The notes: generated from the letters alone by a model not told the origin. A stretch of DNA of 64,000 nucleotides from Vitis vinifera (GCF_030704535.1 NC_081822.1:33773501-33837500), one strand, 5' to 3'; shown: positions 9,740 through 22,200, counted from the stretch's first letter. Made by a program: numbers and translations.

Positions 9740-11577
9740 CAAAAAGAGGAAATGGAGTATGCTAATTGCATGTTTACTTTCACTAAGTGAGCTCTTGGAA
9801 CCTCCTTAGGGATCACAGATACTGATTCATCTGCCAGTCCAAAGATATATTTTAACTTTTTTATACACTGTAATTTTCTAGAAATTCTTTAAAATATGGT
9901 AGGGTATTCTTGAAAGATCCTGTTTTGAGATTTCATATAATTTGTGCAGGTACTTTATAGTGTTTCAAGTTATTACTTATTAGAATTTGTCTGTATGGGG
10001 TTTCCTAGAGTAGCCCTGTACTTGCACATGATTTTTTTCATTTGTATGATAGATTTCCTGGTTCTGCTTATTAGTTCTTCTCTGTTATTTACAGGATGCT
10101 ATTAAAGCAACTTTAAGCTTCATATTTTAATTCTTTTTCATTATTTTTTTAATCCAGTTTTTATTTTTTATTCATGCGGTGAAGGTTAAACATTATGTTC
10201 ATTGTTGTAACTTCTAAAATCGTTTCTGCAGATCAGTGTTGTAAGTCAAATTTTGCCTTAAGTTTTTAATTTTTTAAAAGGTGCTACACTCTGGTTATCT
10301 GGTTTGATTGGGTCAACTCAAAGACTGGACTCTTATGCACTTGATGCTTTTGTTTTGGGCAAATATTAAATGAGGTGGACTGATTTCTTATTCTATGAGT
10401 TTCTATCAGAACCTGAGGGTGAATGGAGTTGCTATGGCCAGGCAGATGTGGGACTTGAGAGAAAAAGAGGAAGGAAGGGGCTTTTCCCTTGCCAACACTG
10501 TTTCTTCACTGTTTTCCATTGCATTCAATCTTTAACTGATGAGTGTTCATCTTTTTCTTTTTCATTGCAATCCTTTATTCTCATGCTATGGCATTTATTA
10601 TGTTCATCACTTGGACTTGTTTTGCACTTTTTGTTGCTTTTCGGTTGTTCGTAATGGTGATGAGGATTGGTTGAGGGTTGGTTCTGTGGTAGGGCATGTT
10701 GTTAGGACCACGGGCTTTCTTTGTTTGAATTGGATTCTTGGCTGTGGGTTTGAAACTGAAGTTGGTTGGTGGATTTGAATGGAAAATTTGATTGAAATGC
10801 TGATTTTGTAACTCATCACATGGATATACACCTTTTCAAGCATCTATTCCTCAAGTGATGAATCAACCTCTTTTGGCATATGACTTTATATGGTTCCTTA
10901 TATTTCATTTCTTCTGCAGTCATCGCTATTGTGTCAACCTGTAAGTGTTTGATCTTAATTATATTTATATGCCTCTAGCATGATAGTTTGTGAATTTATT
11001 ATGTCAGTTGTTTTGTTTCTTCTCAATGAAATGTCGTTCACATCTCTGTTTATTATGATTCAGTGAAGACCATTGTCAATGCTCTAGACCATATCTTGCT
11101 GCAACAAAAGATAGATCATTATTTTCTCCTACCTGTGTGTTTTGTTATATTTTTATTTGAATCAGAACTTCGGACATATGGTAATCAGCCACAAACTGAA
11201 AATATTAAACATGTGATAAATATCTGTTTGTAATATTACTATGCAGTGGAAGACGATTCTGCAACAAGTGCTTGGTTGGTTTACGAAAGGAAGCATGCAA
11301 TCTAACCCACAACGCAAGTTTCTCATGCACCACATTGCTTTTGCAAAATTGTGAGTTCAGCTAATTCAATTTTTACATTAACCTGCTACATCATTCCTTG
11401 ATTTTGTGAATCTTTCCTCTGGTCAGTTATGAAGTTTGGTAATCTTCTCACAGGTTTATGTGATGTTTATTTATTTATTTATTTTCCTTTGGGATCACAA
11501 ATCTTTCTTTTCTTGAGAAGTAAATTAGAGAAGGTGTGTGTCAATTCTTTTGAAAACCTGCTCTATTCCATGACAAT
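9740..11577. other. Downstream region of the PPR gene, possible non-coding exons
   Basis: No protein-coding gene is recognised. Several splice-like sites occur on the plus strand, for example TTCTGCAG near 10919 and TATGCAG near 11247. The second is followed by a GC-richer stretch of about 110 bp ending at a GTGAGT-like donor near 11350. These could be 3'-UTR exons of the PPR transcript. The short open frames at 10370-10843 have no recognisable domain. Confidence 0.35.
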
Positions 11578-11582
11578 CCTTT

Positions 11583-11870
11583 TGATTTAGAACATTAGAG
11601 AGAAAGAATATAGGGGAGAGAAATAGAGGTGGAAGAGAGGGATTCCAAAGGAATTACAAATATTATTAATAAAAAAATTCCAAAGTGTTTAACATCATTG
11701 GACCTATATATAGATAGACAATCCTAACTCTTGTAGGAAACTAATTTTAATCATCCTAACTTTAATAAAATTTTATCACTAAATAATTAATAAATGACAA
11801 AATAACCTTAAAATATACAGAATCTCTCACTTATGCCTAACTATGTAATTTAGCATCCTTATTTTCATCA
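11583..11870 (-). repeat. 3' LTR of the gypsy element
   Basis: It aligns with 17845-18173 across most of its length, sharing AACATCATTGGACCTATATA, ATAGACAATC and TTTTATCACTAAATAAT. It starts TGATTTAGAAC on the plus strand, where the partner has TGATGTAGAAC, and ends CATCA. Confidence 0.88.
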
Positions 11871-11881
11871 TTTCCCCCTGG
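11871..11881 (-). other. Polypurine tract
   Basis: CCAGGGGGAAA on the minus strand lies directly against the 3' LTR, the position of the plus-strand primer in LTR retroelements. Confidence 0.75.
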
Positions 11882-12124
11882 CTGAAAGGAACTTGACTTT
11901 GGTGAGTTTTGTTGCAGATATTGCTCTAAATGATGAAGATCAAGTCAATGGAACTCCCATTAGTAATCCAAGCATTATTAGTATTAGGATGATCTTTCCA
12001 TTGACTAAGGAAAGAGCATGAGGCACAAGACTGTAGGATTGCCTTGCAAAAATAAAAGATGGCAACATTGGAGGCTCAAATGTGCCTCGGTAAGGAAATA
12101 AATCTGCCACATTGAGAATTGGAC

Positions 12125-12328
12125 TTATAGATATAAATCAAGTAAACATGCATTACATCCCAGCCTTTGAAGGATAGAGAATGGGCCAAGTGGGAGGGCA
12201 TGGAGTTTCTTTATGGGATTTTTATGGTAGCACTCAAGACAAATGCAAATCATAACATAATCACTCTCTTTGAACTCTCTATTCCAATGATGTGCATCAA
12301 CAAGACGTTTATCATCAACATCACTCAA
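12125..12328 (-). pseudogene. Integrase C-terminal remnant of the gypsy element
   Basis: The minus-strand frame contains FKESDYVMICICLECYHK...KKLHALPLGPFSILQRLGCNACLLDL. This corresponds to the conserved integrase C-terminal block (usually F..GD.V, KLH.R..GPF.I...NAY.LDLP) of plant gypsy polyproteins. Further integrase remnants up to about 13.0 kb are broken by stops. Confidence 0.7.
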
Positions 12329-13152
12329 AGCAATATTTCATCATATTTCAGTATGTAAGTCATGAATGTGGTCAGCAAAAGGCTGGACTCAATAAAAAGG
12401 ACAGTAATCAATAAGCAAAGGAACAAGATCAATGGGTTAGTGAGGTGAAAGATAATGAACAACTTCAGAGAGACTTTTGCTTTAGACCAATTAACGGAGT
12501 TATTATAATCAAATTCAGCCATGGATAGAACAAGATCCTAATTACCAGGTTTCTCACACACTAGGCACCTAAGCAAGTTACCCAAACTATGATTAACAAC
12601 TTTTTGACTATCTGTTTAAGGATGAAAATCAAAGGAATACATCAAAGTGGTTCCATATATTTCCAAAGCATCTTCCAAATAGACTAACTATCAGACACTA
12701 TGGTACCAGGTAAACCAGTCACAATTTAGTTCAAAAACAATTTTATCACATGGGATCAATATTCTTAGACACAAAAAAATGGGTCATCTCAAAGAATCTA
12801 TCCACAAGTACCAAAATGGGATCATGACCTCTAGTCGTCTTGGCAACTTAAGGATGAAGTGCATGCTAAGATTACACCAAGGTGTTTGTTTCTTAGCCTT
12901 ACTTGATTGATAGTTACAACATTGGGAAATGATCCTAGCAACATCCCTTTTTCAACAAAGGCTTATAAAACCTATATTCAACTAGAGCTACTGTTTTATC
13001 CCAACCAAAATGTTTGGCTAGACTTCCAACCAAAATGTACAATTTAACTCCCTTGAAAACATAGTCATCCCAAATGAGAAGTTGACATAATTTCTATTAG
13101 CACTATCTAAGTGATCCGCAAAAATAGTTCTAAAATTTCAACAAGTGAGATA

Positions 13153-13470
13153 CTAATCCTTAATGCACTCAAACCCTACTACGTTCGTACTCGTTAAGTG
13201 GAGCATGGTGGTTACACGACTTGGGGCATCAATGACCTTATTTTCCATCCCAGAATGATGTTTGAGAACGGAAGTGTAGTTTGGGAGGAATTCAACCGAT
13301 GCAACATGTCTTTCACTCAACTTATGTGAGGAACCAAGGCACATAAGGGCTTGATGGTTATAGTAAAGGATAAACTCCTTTGATAATAGATAGAAATGCT
13401 GATGATGAAGAGATTGTGCCTTCCTTATCATAGGTAAAATATCGTTGTTTTGCTTTATTGAGTTTTTCAC
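13153..13470 (-). pseudogene. RNase H domain remnant of the gypsy element
   Basis: The minus-strand frame includes LLSKEFILYYNHQALMCLGS, SERHVASVEFLPNYTSVLKH and SGMENKVIDAPSR. These match the connection/RNase H block of gypsy pol, where family members have D-H-.-AL, R-H-.-.-W and ADALSR. The usual Asp before HQAL reads Asn here, and ADALSR reads IDAPSR, so the domain is inactive. Confidence 0.8.
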
Positions 13471-13869
13471 TAAAATAGGCTATAAGATGATTATCCTAAC
13501 TTGAGACACCATCCATACCTACTCTTAAGGCATCACAGGCTAACTCAAAAACCTTTGCTTAATTGCTATGAAAGCTTTATGGGCTTCTGGGTCTAATGAA
13601 AGTCTCAATTTTTCATGCATTTAGTAATTGGAGCAATGATGGTACTAAATCCTTAAATAAATCTCCTATAAAAAGAAGTTAAACCATGGAAAGTACAAAC
13701 TGTAGTCAACTTTGTGCGTTCAGGCTAATCTCTTGCAGTCTTTACCTTGTCAGGGTCGGTGGAGATCCCTTGAGTAGACACAATAAAACCCAAGAGAAGC
13801 ATACGAGGTTGCATGAAAGAGTACATCTTAAGGTTAGCATATAGTTTTTCCAGGTCTTAGGGTATGGAA

Positions 13870-14330
13870 GACTTATCTAAATTGATTTCATTGATCTTCC
13901 ATGGATCATCTATAGATCAAATTATCATTGAAATAGACAGCAAGGAATTTTCCCAAGAATGACCTTAAAACACATGTCATCACTTTGATGAAAGTGCTAG
14001 GGGTGTTAAACATCCCAAAAGGCATTATCAACCTTTACAATCCATTCTGAGATTTAAAGATTGTCTTTCAGTTATCTCTAGGTCTAATCTTAATTCGATG
14101 GTATCCACTACATGCTATCTCTGAAAACCACTGGGAATCGGCTAGCTCATCTAACATATCTTCCAGCTAAGGAAAAAGAAACCTATACTAAACTGTGATA
14201 TCATTGATGGCTCTACGATCAACACACATTCTCTAAGAGCCCATCCCTTTTAGGCGTAAGTAAACAAGAATAGTATGAGGATTAAGGTTGTGCCAAATAA
14301 ACCCTTGTCTAAGAGACCCTCTACTAGTTA
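13870..14330 (-). pseudogene. Reverse transcriptase remnant of the gypsy element
   Basis: On the minus strand, about 14040-13921 reads [20 protein letters not shown] followed by [15 protein letters not shown]. This is the conserved RT block (PFGL.NAPSTF...VL..F.GKF..VYFDDIL). The catalytic Y-x-D-D appears as YFND at 13921-13935, so one metal-binding Asp is lost. Upstream segments are interrupted by stop codons. Confidence 0.8.
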
Positions 14331-14749
14331 GTTGAATTCAACTTTTTCCGTAAAGTTCATCATATAATAAGGAAGATTAGGCAATTGCAATCCTGGAGCT
14401 TAGTCTATAACATGTTGAATGCCTCTCAAAGGTGACAATTCATCAAGTAAGTCCTCCAGTACGACTTCCTTAAATTCATCTAGCAAAGGAGTAACTTCGG
14501 AAGGGTAATCTAAACTAAACTCATATGAAGTGTGAAGACCTTCCTTAGCTACCAGGGCATATCCTGAACTAGTGTCAAGCCTTGCATCCTCAAATGGCCT
14601 AAGAAATAAAATTTGAATTCTTTGCTTAGGTTGATCCCTATGAGTGGACTTATCAAACTTGCACTAGTTAAATGTTGGTTTAGCAGGTTTTAAGACAATT
14701 GCCCTACCTCCATTGCTAGATTCATAGGTATTATTTCGCCCAAAATTCT

Positions 14750-14990
14750 TCGATTATGATTGTGTAACCAAGGACATCCTAACAAGATATGTGTGACAAC
14801 CATGGGTAACACATCACAATAAATGTCTTCCAAATAAGTTCCTAACTTAAGTAGAACTAGACACCTCTCCTTGACAAGTAGAGAAATTTTATCTACCCAA
14901 GCTACCTTGAATGGACAAGGGTGGGACCCTAGCTTCAGGTCAAACCTAGCAATGGTGGAGTCAGACCACCATATTTATGGTGCCACCCCC
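14750..14990 (-). pseudogene. Aspartic protease-region remnant of the gypsy element
   Basis: The minus-strand reading gives LKLGSHPCPFKVAWVDK, DVLPMVVTHILLGCPWL and HNHNRR. It resembles the protease C-terminal block of plant gypsy elements, normally ending HILLGRPWL.D. The gag-side catalytic DSG triad was not seen intact. Confidence 0.6.
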
Positions 14991-15204
14991 ATCAATGACC
15001 AACTTACAAGCCTTGTCCTTATAAGGAATATATGGAAAATACTTGAACCCTTCCACACATAACAATTAGTTGGGATGGAGAAGATATACTGCATCACAGA
15101 TAAAACTTTCAATCCTCATAAACCTCAAAATGTTCCTCCTCACAATTAAGTTGGAAATACTCATGGGCCTCCTATTTTAGGGCAACATCCTCATGTTCTA
15201 ATAT

Positions 15205-16165
15205 GTTGTGGGCATTTAAAGTCTATGTGTCCCTTTGCATGACAACGATGACACTCAATTTGGGATGCAGGTGAAGGAAAACTAGATGAATTGTTTGAAT
15301 TACACTTATTCATGTTAGCCCTAAAAGTTGGAGCAATATTAGGGTTTTGTCCTTGTTTGATGAAAGAAGGAAAAATTGTGACCCATCAGCATTCTTAGGG
15401 AATGTACTAAGGCAAAATTGATGAGAGTGAATAGGTTGGAAAGAAGCACACCTCATAGAACAAAGGTACTTTTTGGTTTCTAAGGCCTCATGATAAGCTT
15501 CCCTAAAAGGACTCAAGAGAATGTAAACTAACCTCACATTTAATTTCAGCTTTCAAGCCATTTATAAACCTAGCAACATGACCCAATAATCCTCATGAAT
15601 GTCACAATGTAGCACTTGTTCCTCAAATTGGGCCATATACTCAATAATAGAGGAAGTAGTTTGCCTAAGGTTCAATAGTTGATCTGACAAGTGATTTCTA
15701 TGATAGGCTGATAAGTATTTCTCTGTTAATCTTGACTCCATCTCTTCCCAAATAGGGTGGTGGCCTAAATGGTCAATGTCACATAACACTTTGTTGACCC
15801 TACCAATTTTATCTTAGCAAAACGAATATGTTGATTGTCAGTCACACCATTCCACTTGAACTAATCTTCAAGATTGGCTAAACAGTTAAAAAACATATCC
15901 AGGTCTAATCCACCATCACATTCTATTGCCTTTGCCTTGACCCTCCTAGTGATATCACCGACCTCATCATGGATTTACTTGGATGGTTGTAATGGTACCA
16001 TGGAGGTAAAGATCAATGTTGTGCATAATGGTATCTATCCTGAGGTTCACGGTGCCTAAAGGGATTCCTAGGGCCATCATTGACAAATTGTGAACTAGAT
16101 TATCTACTATTTCCATTGATAGCCATTGGGGCACCGAAAGTTTCATCCTTATAAACATCATCATG
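15205..16165 (-). pseudogene. gag remnant with CCHC zinc knuckle
   Basis: Fragments of gag occur on the minus strand. At 15789-15562 is HHPIWEEMESRLTEKY...LLNLRQTTSSIIEYMAQFEE, the conserved gag core (retrotrans_gag). At 15255-15210 is a zinc knuckle, CHRCHAKGHIDFKC (Cys-x2-Cys-x4-His-x4-Cys). Frameshifts and stops separate the pieces. The 5' part of gag overlaps AT-rich degenerate DNA. Confidence 0.78.
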
Positions 16166-16918
16166 CGTGTCTACTATTCTACCATTGATTGGATCTTTTT
16201 TTATGAGTAGTTTTCCTAGGGGTGTATGTTAGAGGATCCCTATGTCTTTAGGATTCACTAGAGTTTTGTACCAATGTAGATTCATCTATCGCTTCTCCCT
16301 CATGATGTTTTCCAAGATCTTTCAACAAATAAGCCAAGTCCATAACAAGTTTGGTTGTAATATCTTTCACCTCTGTCAGATCAGCTTGTATGGTTGTCAT
16401 AGTGGTGGTAAAGTTTTGTACATCCCTTGAAGGACCAAATGGGATTGTTCTAATTCAATGACCTTCATGTGTGATGAAAACAAAGGTTGAGAAAAAATGG
16501 AAACAAGGACAAATTATGAAAAAAATTAGGTAATGCTGAGATAAAACATGCCTTTTTTAATTAATATCAGATTTCTTCTAGACTTGGTTCACAACAATAG
16601 GAATTAAACTGAAATAAAGGACTATGCAATGACTCAAAAGAAAGGCACATAATATAAAATAGATAGGAAATAAGTAAGCGTAAATAAAAGGCTCACTTTT
16701 TATTTTTATTTTTTATAAGGTAATTGGCAAAAAGTAATAGGACAATAAAGGCAAGATTCCAGTATATTACTTGTTAAACCAAAGAACCAAACTAAAGGTA
16801 CATATTTCCAAGTATTAGAAAAATTACCCTCAAGACTTTGTGGTGGAATTGAACTTTGAAATTGGTGGGAGAACTCCAATGATGCAAAACACATCCAAAA
16901 ACTGATTTGGCTGTAGTT

Positions 16919-17784
16919 AGTACCTCTAATGAAGTTTGTTCCCCGCTTCCTTAGACCTTTCAATGATTGGGAGGTGGAGGAGGTGGAGAAACTCCTTCTG
17001 ATCATTCAAGGAAAGAGGCTGAATGCTGATTTGGAGGATAGGATGGTGTGGAAGGAGTCGAAGGATGGGATTTTCTCTGTAAAATCCTGCTTCAATTCTC
17101 TTGACCACAGCAGTGCAGTCCCGTTTCCTTGGAGAATTATTTGGAGTACGTTTGTTCCTACCAAGGTGGGCTTTTTTGCTTGGGAAGCCTCTTGGGGGAA
17201 GGTGCTCACTCAAGACCAACTAAAGAGGAGGGGCTGGAATTTAGCTAACAGGTGCCCCTTGTGTTGTGATGAAGAAGAGACGATAAATCACATCCTTATT
17301 CACTGTTCTAAGGCGAAGGTTTTGTGGGATCTGTTGTTCTCCTTATTTGGTGTCAATTGGGTCCTCCCATTTTCGGTTAGAGACACTCTTTTAGGTTGGC
17401 TTGCTCCCTTAAAGGATAAGAAGCGTAGTAAGGTTTGGCGGGCAGCTCCTCTTTGCTTATTTTGGATGGTTTGGAAGGAAAGAAATAGGATAGTTTTTGA
17501 AAATGATGTCCTATCAATTCAAAGATTGAAAAATTCCTTCATTTGTAATCTCTTATCTTGGGCTAATTCTTCCATAGTTGAAGGCCCCCTTTCCTTGTTT
17601 AATTTTTTGGACTGGTTGGGTTCTTGTTGAGGGTTGGTAAGGGTTTGTCCTTTTTGTTTCCGGTTTTTTGTAGGTGATGCTTGTATACTCCCTGTATACT
17701 CTGGGTCGCCTTTCATGCCCCTTTTATAATATATTTCTGTGCGTTTATCTATCAAAAAAAAAAAAAAGTACCTCTAATGAAGTT
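16919..17784 (+). mobile_element. 5'-truncated LINE insertion with 18-bp target duplication
   Basis: The ORF at 16929-17630 encodes the C-terminal part of a plant L1-type reverse-transcriptase protein with the zf-RVT region: FSVKSCFNSL, FPWRIIWSTFVPTKVGFFAW, RRGWNLANRCPLC, EETINHILIHC and FWMVWKERNRIVFEN. The apparent ATG and Lys codon come from the target site and not from the element. After the stop there are about 130 bp of 3' UTR, then CTATC and an A tail (about 17753-17767). AGTACCTCTAATGAAGTT flanks the insertion exactly (16919-16936 and 17767-17784), the staggered target duplication expected of target-primed reverse transcription. About 830 bp were inserted, which is severe 5' truncation. 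Confidence 0.95.
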
Positions 17785-17830
17785 GTAGCATGATAGGGAG
17801 TATTCCTAAAACATGTCCAAGGTTGACCTT

Positions 17831-17842
17831 GCTTTGATACCA
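17831..17842 (-). other. Primer binding site, initiator tRNA-Met type
   Basis: TGGTATCAAAGC on the minus strand lies 2 nt inside the 5' LTR. It matches the complement of the plant initiator tRNA-Met 3' end (TGGTATCAGAGC) except at one base. Confidence 0.85.
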
Positions 17843-17844
17843 AT

Positions 17845-18173
17845 TGATGTAGAACAATAGAGAGAAAAAGAATATGGGGGGAGAAAAAAAAGCAGAAGAG
17901 AGATTTTGAACAAATTAGAAATATTATTAATAAAAAAAAGGTCCAACGTATTTAACATCATTGGACCTATATATAAATAGACAATCATAACTAATAGGAA
18001 ACTAATTTTAATAATCATAACATTAATAAAACTTTATCACTAAATAATAATAACATAAAATAAATAATAAATAACATAATTACCTTAAAATGAACAATAA
18101 ATAACAAAATGTATTGCATCCTATATTTTGGGCGTAACATAAAATATGTAATTTAGCATCTTTATCTCCATCA
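17845..18173 (-). repeat. 5' LTR of the gypsy element
   Basis: TGATGTAGAAC...CTCCATCA on the plus strand, homologous to 11583-11870. It carries extra AT-rich sequence of about 40 bp (around 18040-18120). Confidence 0.88.
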
Positions 18174-18950
18174 CCTTCGCTTAAATGTCTCATAGAGACC
18201 CTGTAATTATTTATTTTAGACACTACACATGTATTTGAAAAATTCTTTCAAGTCATATGCTGTTCAACTTTCAGATGTACCGCATATGTGTAATGCTGGT
18301 AGCATATGTTGGCTTCTTGGAATTAAAGCATGATCTTCATAAAAACCAGAATTTATTTTTTCCCCCCATGCTACCTAATCTTATTGGCTGGAAGCAAAAA
18401 TGGTTTGAGATTTTATGATTCAGTGAATTAAGGTTGCTCTATTAGGTATGTGGGATCAGGCACCACTTCGAACCTTCATTCAATTTTCATTTTGAACTTG
18501 CTAAACATCTTTAGGTTTGTTGCTTGGCATTAAGTTTTCTGCATTATAGTTTGGTAAAAATTGGGCCTGGGGTGATTGCATTGCCTATTTTTGGTCCAAG
18601 GAGGGATTTTCTTCAAATTGTCCAAAGTGGTTCCTTTCCAAATTGTTGTGATGTGCAGGCAAGCTAGAGAAAAATATCAGCCTACAATTCTGGAGTTCAG
18701 ATAATACTCTCCAAAATAGAATATACGCCAACATGTATAAATAGGTCTAGAGTAGGGATTGTAAGAAAAAGGGAAACGTCTCTTATAGCTGTTGGACCAA
18801 ATTGGAAAACTTTCATTTTGACTACTGGTTCTTAGGTTTTCCTCTATCTGTTCAAGAAACCATAGAACCAGATTAGCAAGAAGGTTGTTTTCATTACTCA
18901 GAGAAGGAACAGTCATGTACGATTAAGACGACTATGCAAATGCTAATGAG
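18174..18950. other. Intergenic DNA right of the gypsy element
   Basis: No gene is recognised. The 79-residue minus frame at 18677-18916 (NLVLWFLEQIEENLRTSSQ) has no family I can name; it may be a decayed retroelement fragment. Confidence 0.35.
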
Positions 18951-19200
18951 AATTGATGAGTAGTGAACTTGGGAATGCTACTGAAAAACACTAATTTACT
19001 AGACCCTGCACCAATTCTTATATTCTGTACGCTATTCTGCCCAAAATTTTAGGAGAATTGACAGAAAGTAACCCATGGGAATTGATGAGTAGTAAACTTG
19101 GGAATGCTACTGACTACTCCAATTTACTAGACCCTGTACCAATTCTTATATTCTGTACGCTATTCTGCCCAAAATTTTAGGAGAATTGACAGAAAGTAAC
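18951..19200. repeat. 129-bp tandem duplication
   Basis: Two near-identical copies, 18951-19079 and 19080-19200, each begin AATTGATGAGTAGT and end GACAGAAAGTAAC. Only a few substitutions separate them (for example CCCTGCACC against CCCTGTACC), so the duplication is recent compared with the surrounding repeats. Confidence 0.9.
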
Positions 19201-22200
19201 TCAGCACCTGCAAAGAAAAGCCATTCATGAATCAACACATTGCCATCCGAGAGACAGGCGAGGCCACACAAACTTCAGGTGTCATAATCCAGTCTAATGT
19301 CAATACTGAAGTCCTAGGCCCCTGCTCATGACCTACTTGGTTTTATTCCACAGGGCAGAGAGACATCAACCTTTCTAACTACTGAAATTGGCATCCTTCG
19401 ACCTTGAACAGGGAACACTCATCAAATAGATTCAAGATCCCCTAAGCAAAAAAACTGACACGATGGGGACCGTCTGGACTGTTCCCCTACCCTAGCTGTA
19501 GAGCTATAAGGTGATTAATCTTGGTTAGGCAATGCATATAATAAAACCCCATCTCTGATAAGTAAAGGTATGCTTACTCAAAACCCCTAGCTGCACTTCT
19601 AAAGTCTAATTCTAACCCAGCTATCAGAGTTTCCACACCAATACTCCATTGGTGTGTCTTTCTAAGTGACTAGCGGGCGGGTTTGGGTGATCCAGTCCAG
19701 TCTAGCTTCCCATCCTCTTCATAGTCGGGCTACGGATAACCCAATCCAACAACCAACATCCCAACATACATGGTCCACAAAATCCTTAGTTTATGCAGGT
19801 GAGCCCTTGCAAACTAATCACTTGCCACTGAACTGAGGTCAAAAGTATTATAATGTTGTTTATGAATTAATTGTGTATTAAGTTATTTTTAGTCAACAAC
19901 AACCTCTATTAACCTCATTATTTTGTCTTGTGTGTGCTGCAGCTGTTTTCCTCATTTCTATGCTCTAGTTGATTTAATCATTCTAACCCCAACCATCCTT
20001 GAATACAATAACTTTACATTGTGACCCTTTCTTTCCATTGAAGTTGGATGCATGTCTTCTTCAAGTCCTAAACCTAAGATTCTAACTCTTATCTTATTGG
20101 TGTCAAAAGCATGGGAATTTGTTGGCTTCACCAACTATTATCTTCATTATTACTATTATTATTATGATTATTTTTTGGAGTAAAGGTGTCGGCGAATTAC
20201 TAGTTCTTGTAGTTCATTGAGTGAACCACTAAAAAAATGAGATTTTTTGGGTACTTGACTTCTTTATCATATGATTATGAATACTAAATTGCAGTTCAAA
20301 TCCTATTGCCTTTCTTTGTAGGGCGGTAGTGCATGAATCTATTAGGAATTAGCTGTAACCAACCATATCAAAACGTGCATGTTACTTGGAATTTACTATT
20401 CATATTGCAACTTCTACCACAACTCTTTATTATTGTTCTTTGGTGTCTTAATAAGAAGAGATCAAGACTAGAAAAGATGATGAATGTCACATCAATAGAT
20501 AATAAAATTTACGGTCCGGCTATGGTACCGATTCAGTACCTATCAGAAAGTACAACGCATTAGATCATACCATGCATACATTTTAGTGTCATTGTTTTGT
20601 TCCAAGTCTGGTCCCATTCTTTTATACTTTGATCCCATTATTTGTACCCTCATCTGGTGGCTTAGATTCTATTACACATTTGCAATGACAGAGATGAAAG
20701 GTTTGGTAGGTAGGATCTTCATCTTGGTATCTCAAACTTCTAAAAATTATGGTGGTTCAAAGAAGTAATCAAAATCCTATTTGAATCTTGAAAAGTATGA
20801 GAGAAAAGTTTTAGCCTGTCGGTAGGATCTCTGGAGTTCCAATAAACCATTCTAACAAAGATTTTGCCTTCCAATTTATCCAAGAGATTCAGGACAACAC
20901 AAGGTAACTAGGCTAAAAACCCCATTTGATGTGATTGTAGTAGACAACTAAAGGGGAGACAAGATGGGATTAGATTCTCATTTTTCCTACCACAGAAAGG
21001 TTTTGATTAACGCGGAAACCGTATAGATGATGAAGTTGTACTGAGGAACAGTGAGTATGAGGAGAAAGGGGTGATGGTAGTTGTGAAGATGGGAGTAAAT
21101 ATTTATTCAAATGGTAGCGAAGTTGAAGGTGAGCATGATACAGCTGTAAGAAAGAAAAAAAGGAATGATAAGTGTGGCGTTGAATGGACTACAAATTGAC
21201 TAGAATTTTGAAATTTGGAATGTTGTGGATGTTGCTCACTAGTCACAAGCACCCACATCAGCCCAATTGTATTTCCACATGGGGGGGGTGTGTTCTTCAT
21301 TTTCTACACATTTATGGCTGACCCACTTGTGGTATTGTCCTTCTTGCGTGGATGGATGGTTTGCGTGCTTTGGGTTTTTTTGGATGCTTTAATTTGATAG
21401 TTGTATTTTTTTTAAGTATAAAAAAGTATCATCAATCAGATAACCCTCTATTCGATTTTTTACGTAGTTTTGAGGCTTTGGGTTTTTTGGGTGCTTTAAT
21501 TTGATAGGTGTATTTTTTTCGTATCGAAAATATATCATCAACCAAATGTATCAAATTCTATTCTTTCTACATTGATTCCATTTTCTACAAATTTATGGCT
21601 GACCCATCAGTGTTGTCTTTTCCAAGCTCATGATTTTGGGGCTTTAGGATTTTTGGATGCTTTAATTTGGGAGGGGATAGTCGTAAAGTCTTTACCATTG
21701 TTGGGGCCTATTTGGATTTTTGAGAAAACAAACTATTTTTTGAGTTTCAATGTTAATTTTATTAAAAAGTTATAATTTATATATATATATATAAAAGAAG
21801 AGCTTAATATGAGAGTTAGAAGTTCATTCCTTATATTAGTTTTATTTTAACTTATAGGATGTTTTTTGGTCTCAAAAGTACTAAAAAAGATGTTGAAAAA
21901 AAAAAAAAAAATTCTCTTAGTTGATTGTATATGAAAAATATCAAAGAAAATAAAATATAATTAAAATTTTATATATTTTTAAATTATTTAATCTTTACAT
22001 TAAAAAGTTAATATAAGTAAAATAAGTTTAAAGTAACACATAAAAATGATTTATTGAATTTAAATTTGTTTTTTAGTTTTTTTCATTTATTTTTCCTTTA
22101 AATTTATTGAAAGTAAAACATTAAAAATAAAAAATATTTAAGAATAAAGAAAATATGTCAATAAGGTTGAAGTTCTTAAAAAGATTTTTATTCTAAAATA

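Larger units (their letters stand above)
11583..18173 (-). mobile_element. Ty3/gypsy LTR retrotransposon, decayed, minus orientation
   Basis: A complete but dead element of about 6.6 kb. Similar LTRs bound it, and each begins TGAT and ends CATCA, so the termini are short inverted repeats. On the minus strand the order is 5' LTR (17845-18173), PBS, gag with a zinc knuckle, protease, reverse transcriptase, RNase H, integrase, polypurine tract and 3' LTR (11583-11870), which is gypsy order. The flanks are CCTTT on the left and CCTTC on the right, a plausible decayed 5-bp target duplication. Stops and frameshifts break every domain, and a LINE is inserted near the 5' end. The LTRs differ in length (288 and 329 bp) through an AT-rich indel, so the insertion is old. 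Confidence 0.88.

Noticed and set aside
10370..10843. Small ORFs of 78-94 residues on both strands
   Set aside because: Aromatic/Leu-rich random-looking peptides with no domain or conserved motif.
16929..17630. Stand-alone host gene of 233 residues
   Set aside because: It is the truncated C-terminus of a LINE reverse-transcriptase protein, its ATG comes from the target site, and exact target duplications flank it.
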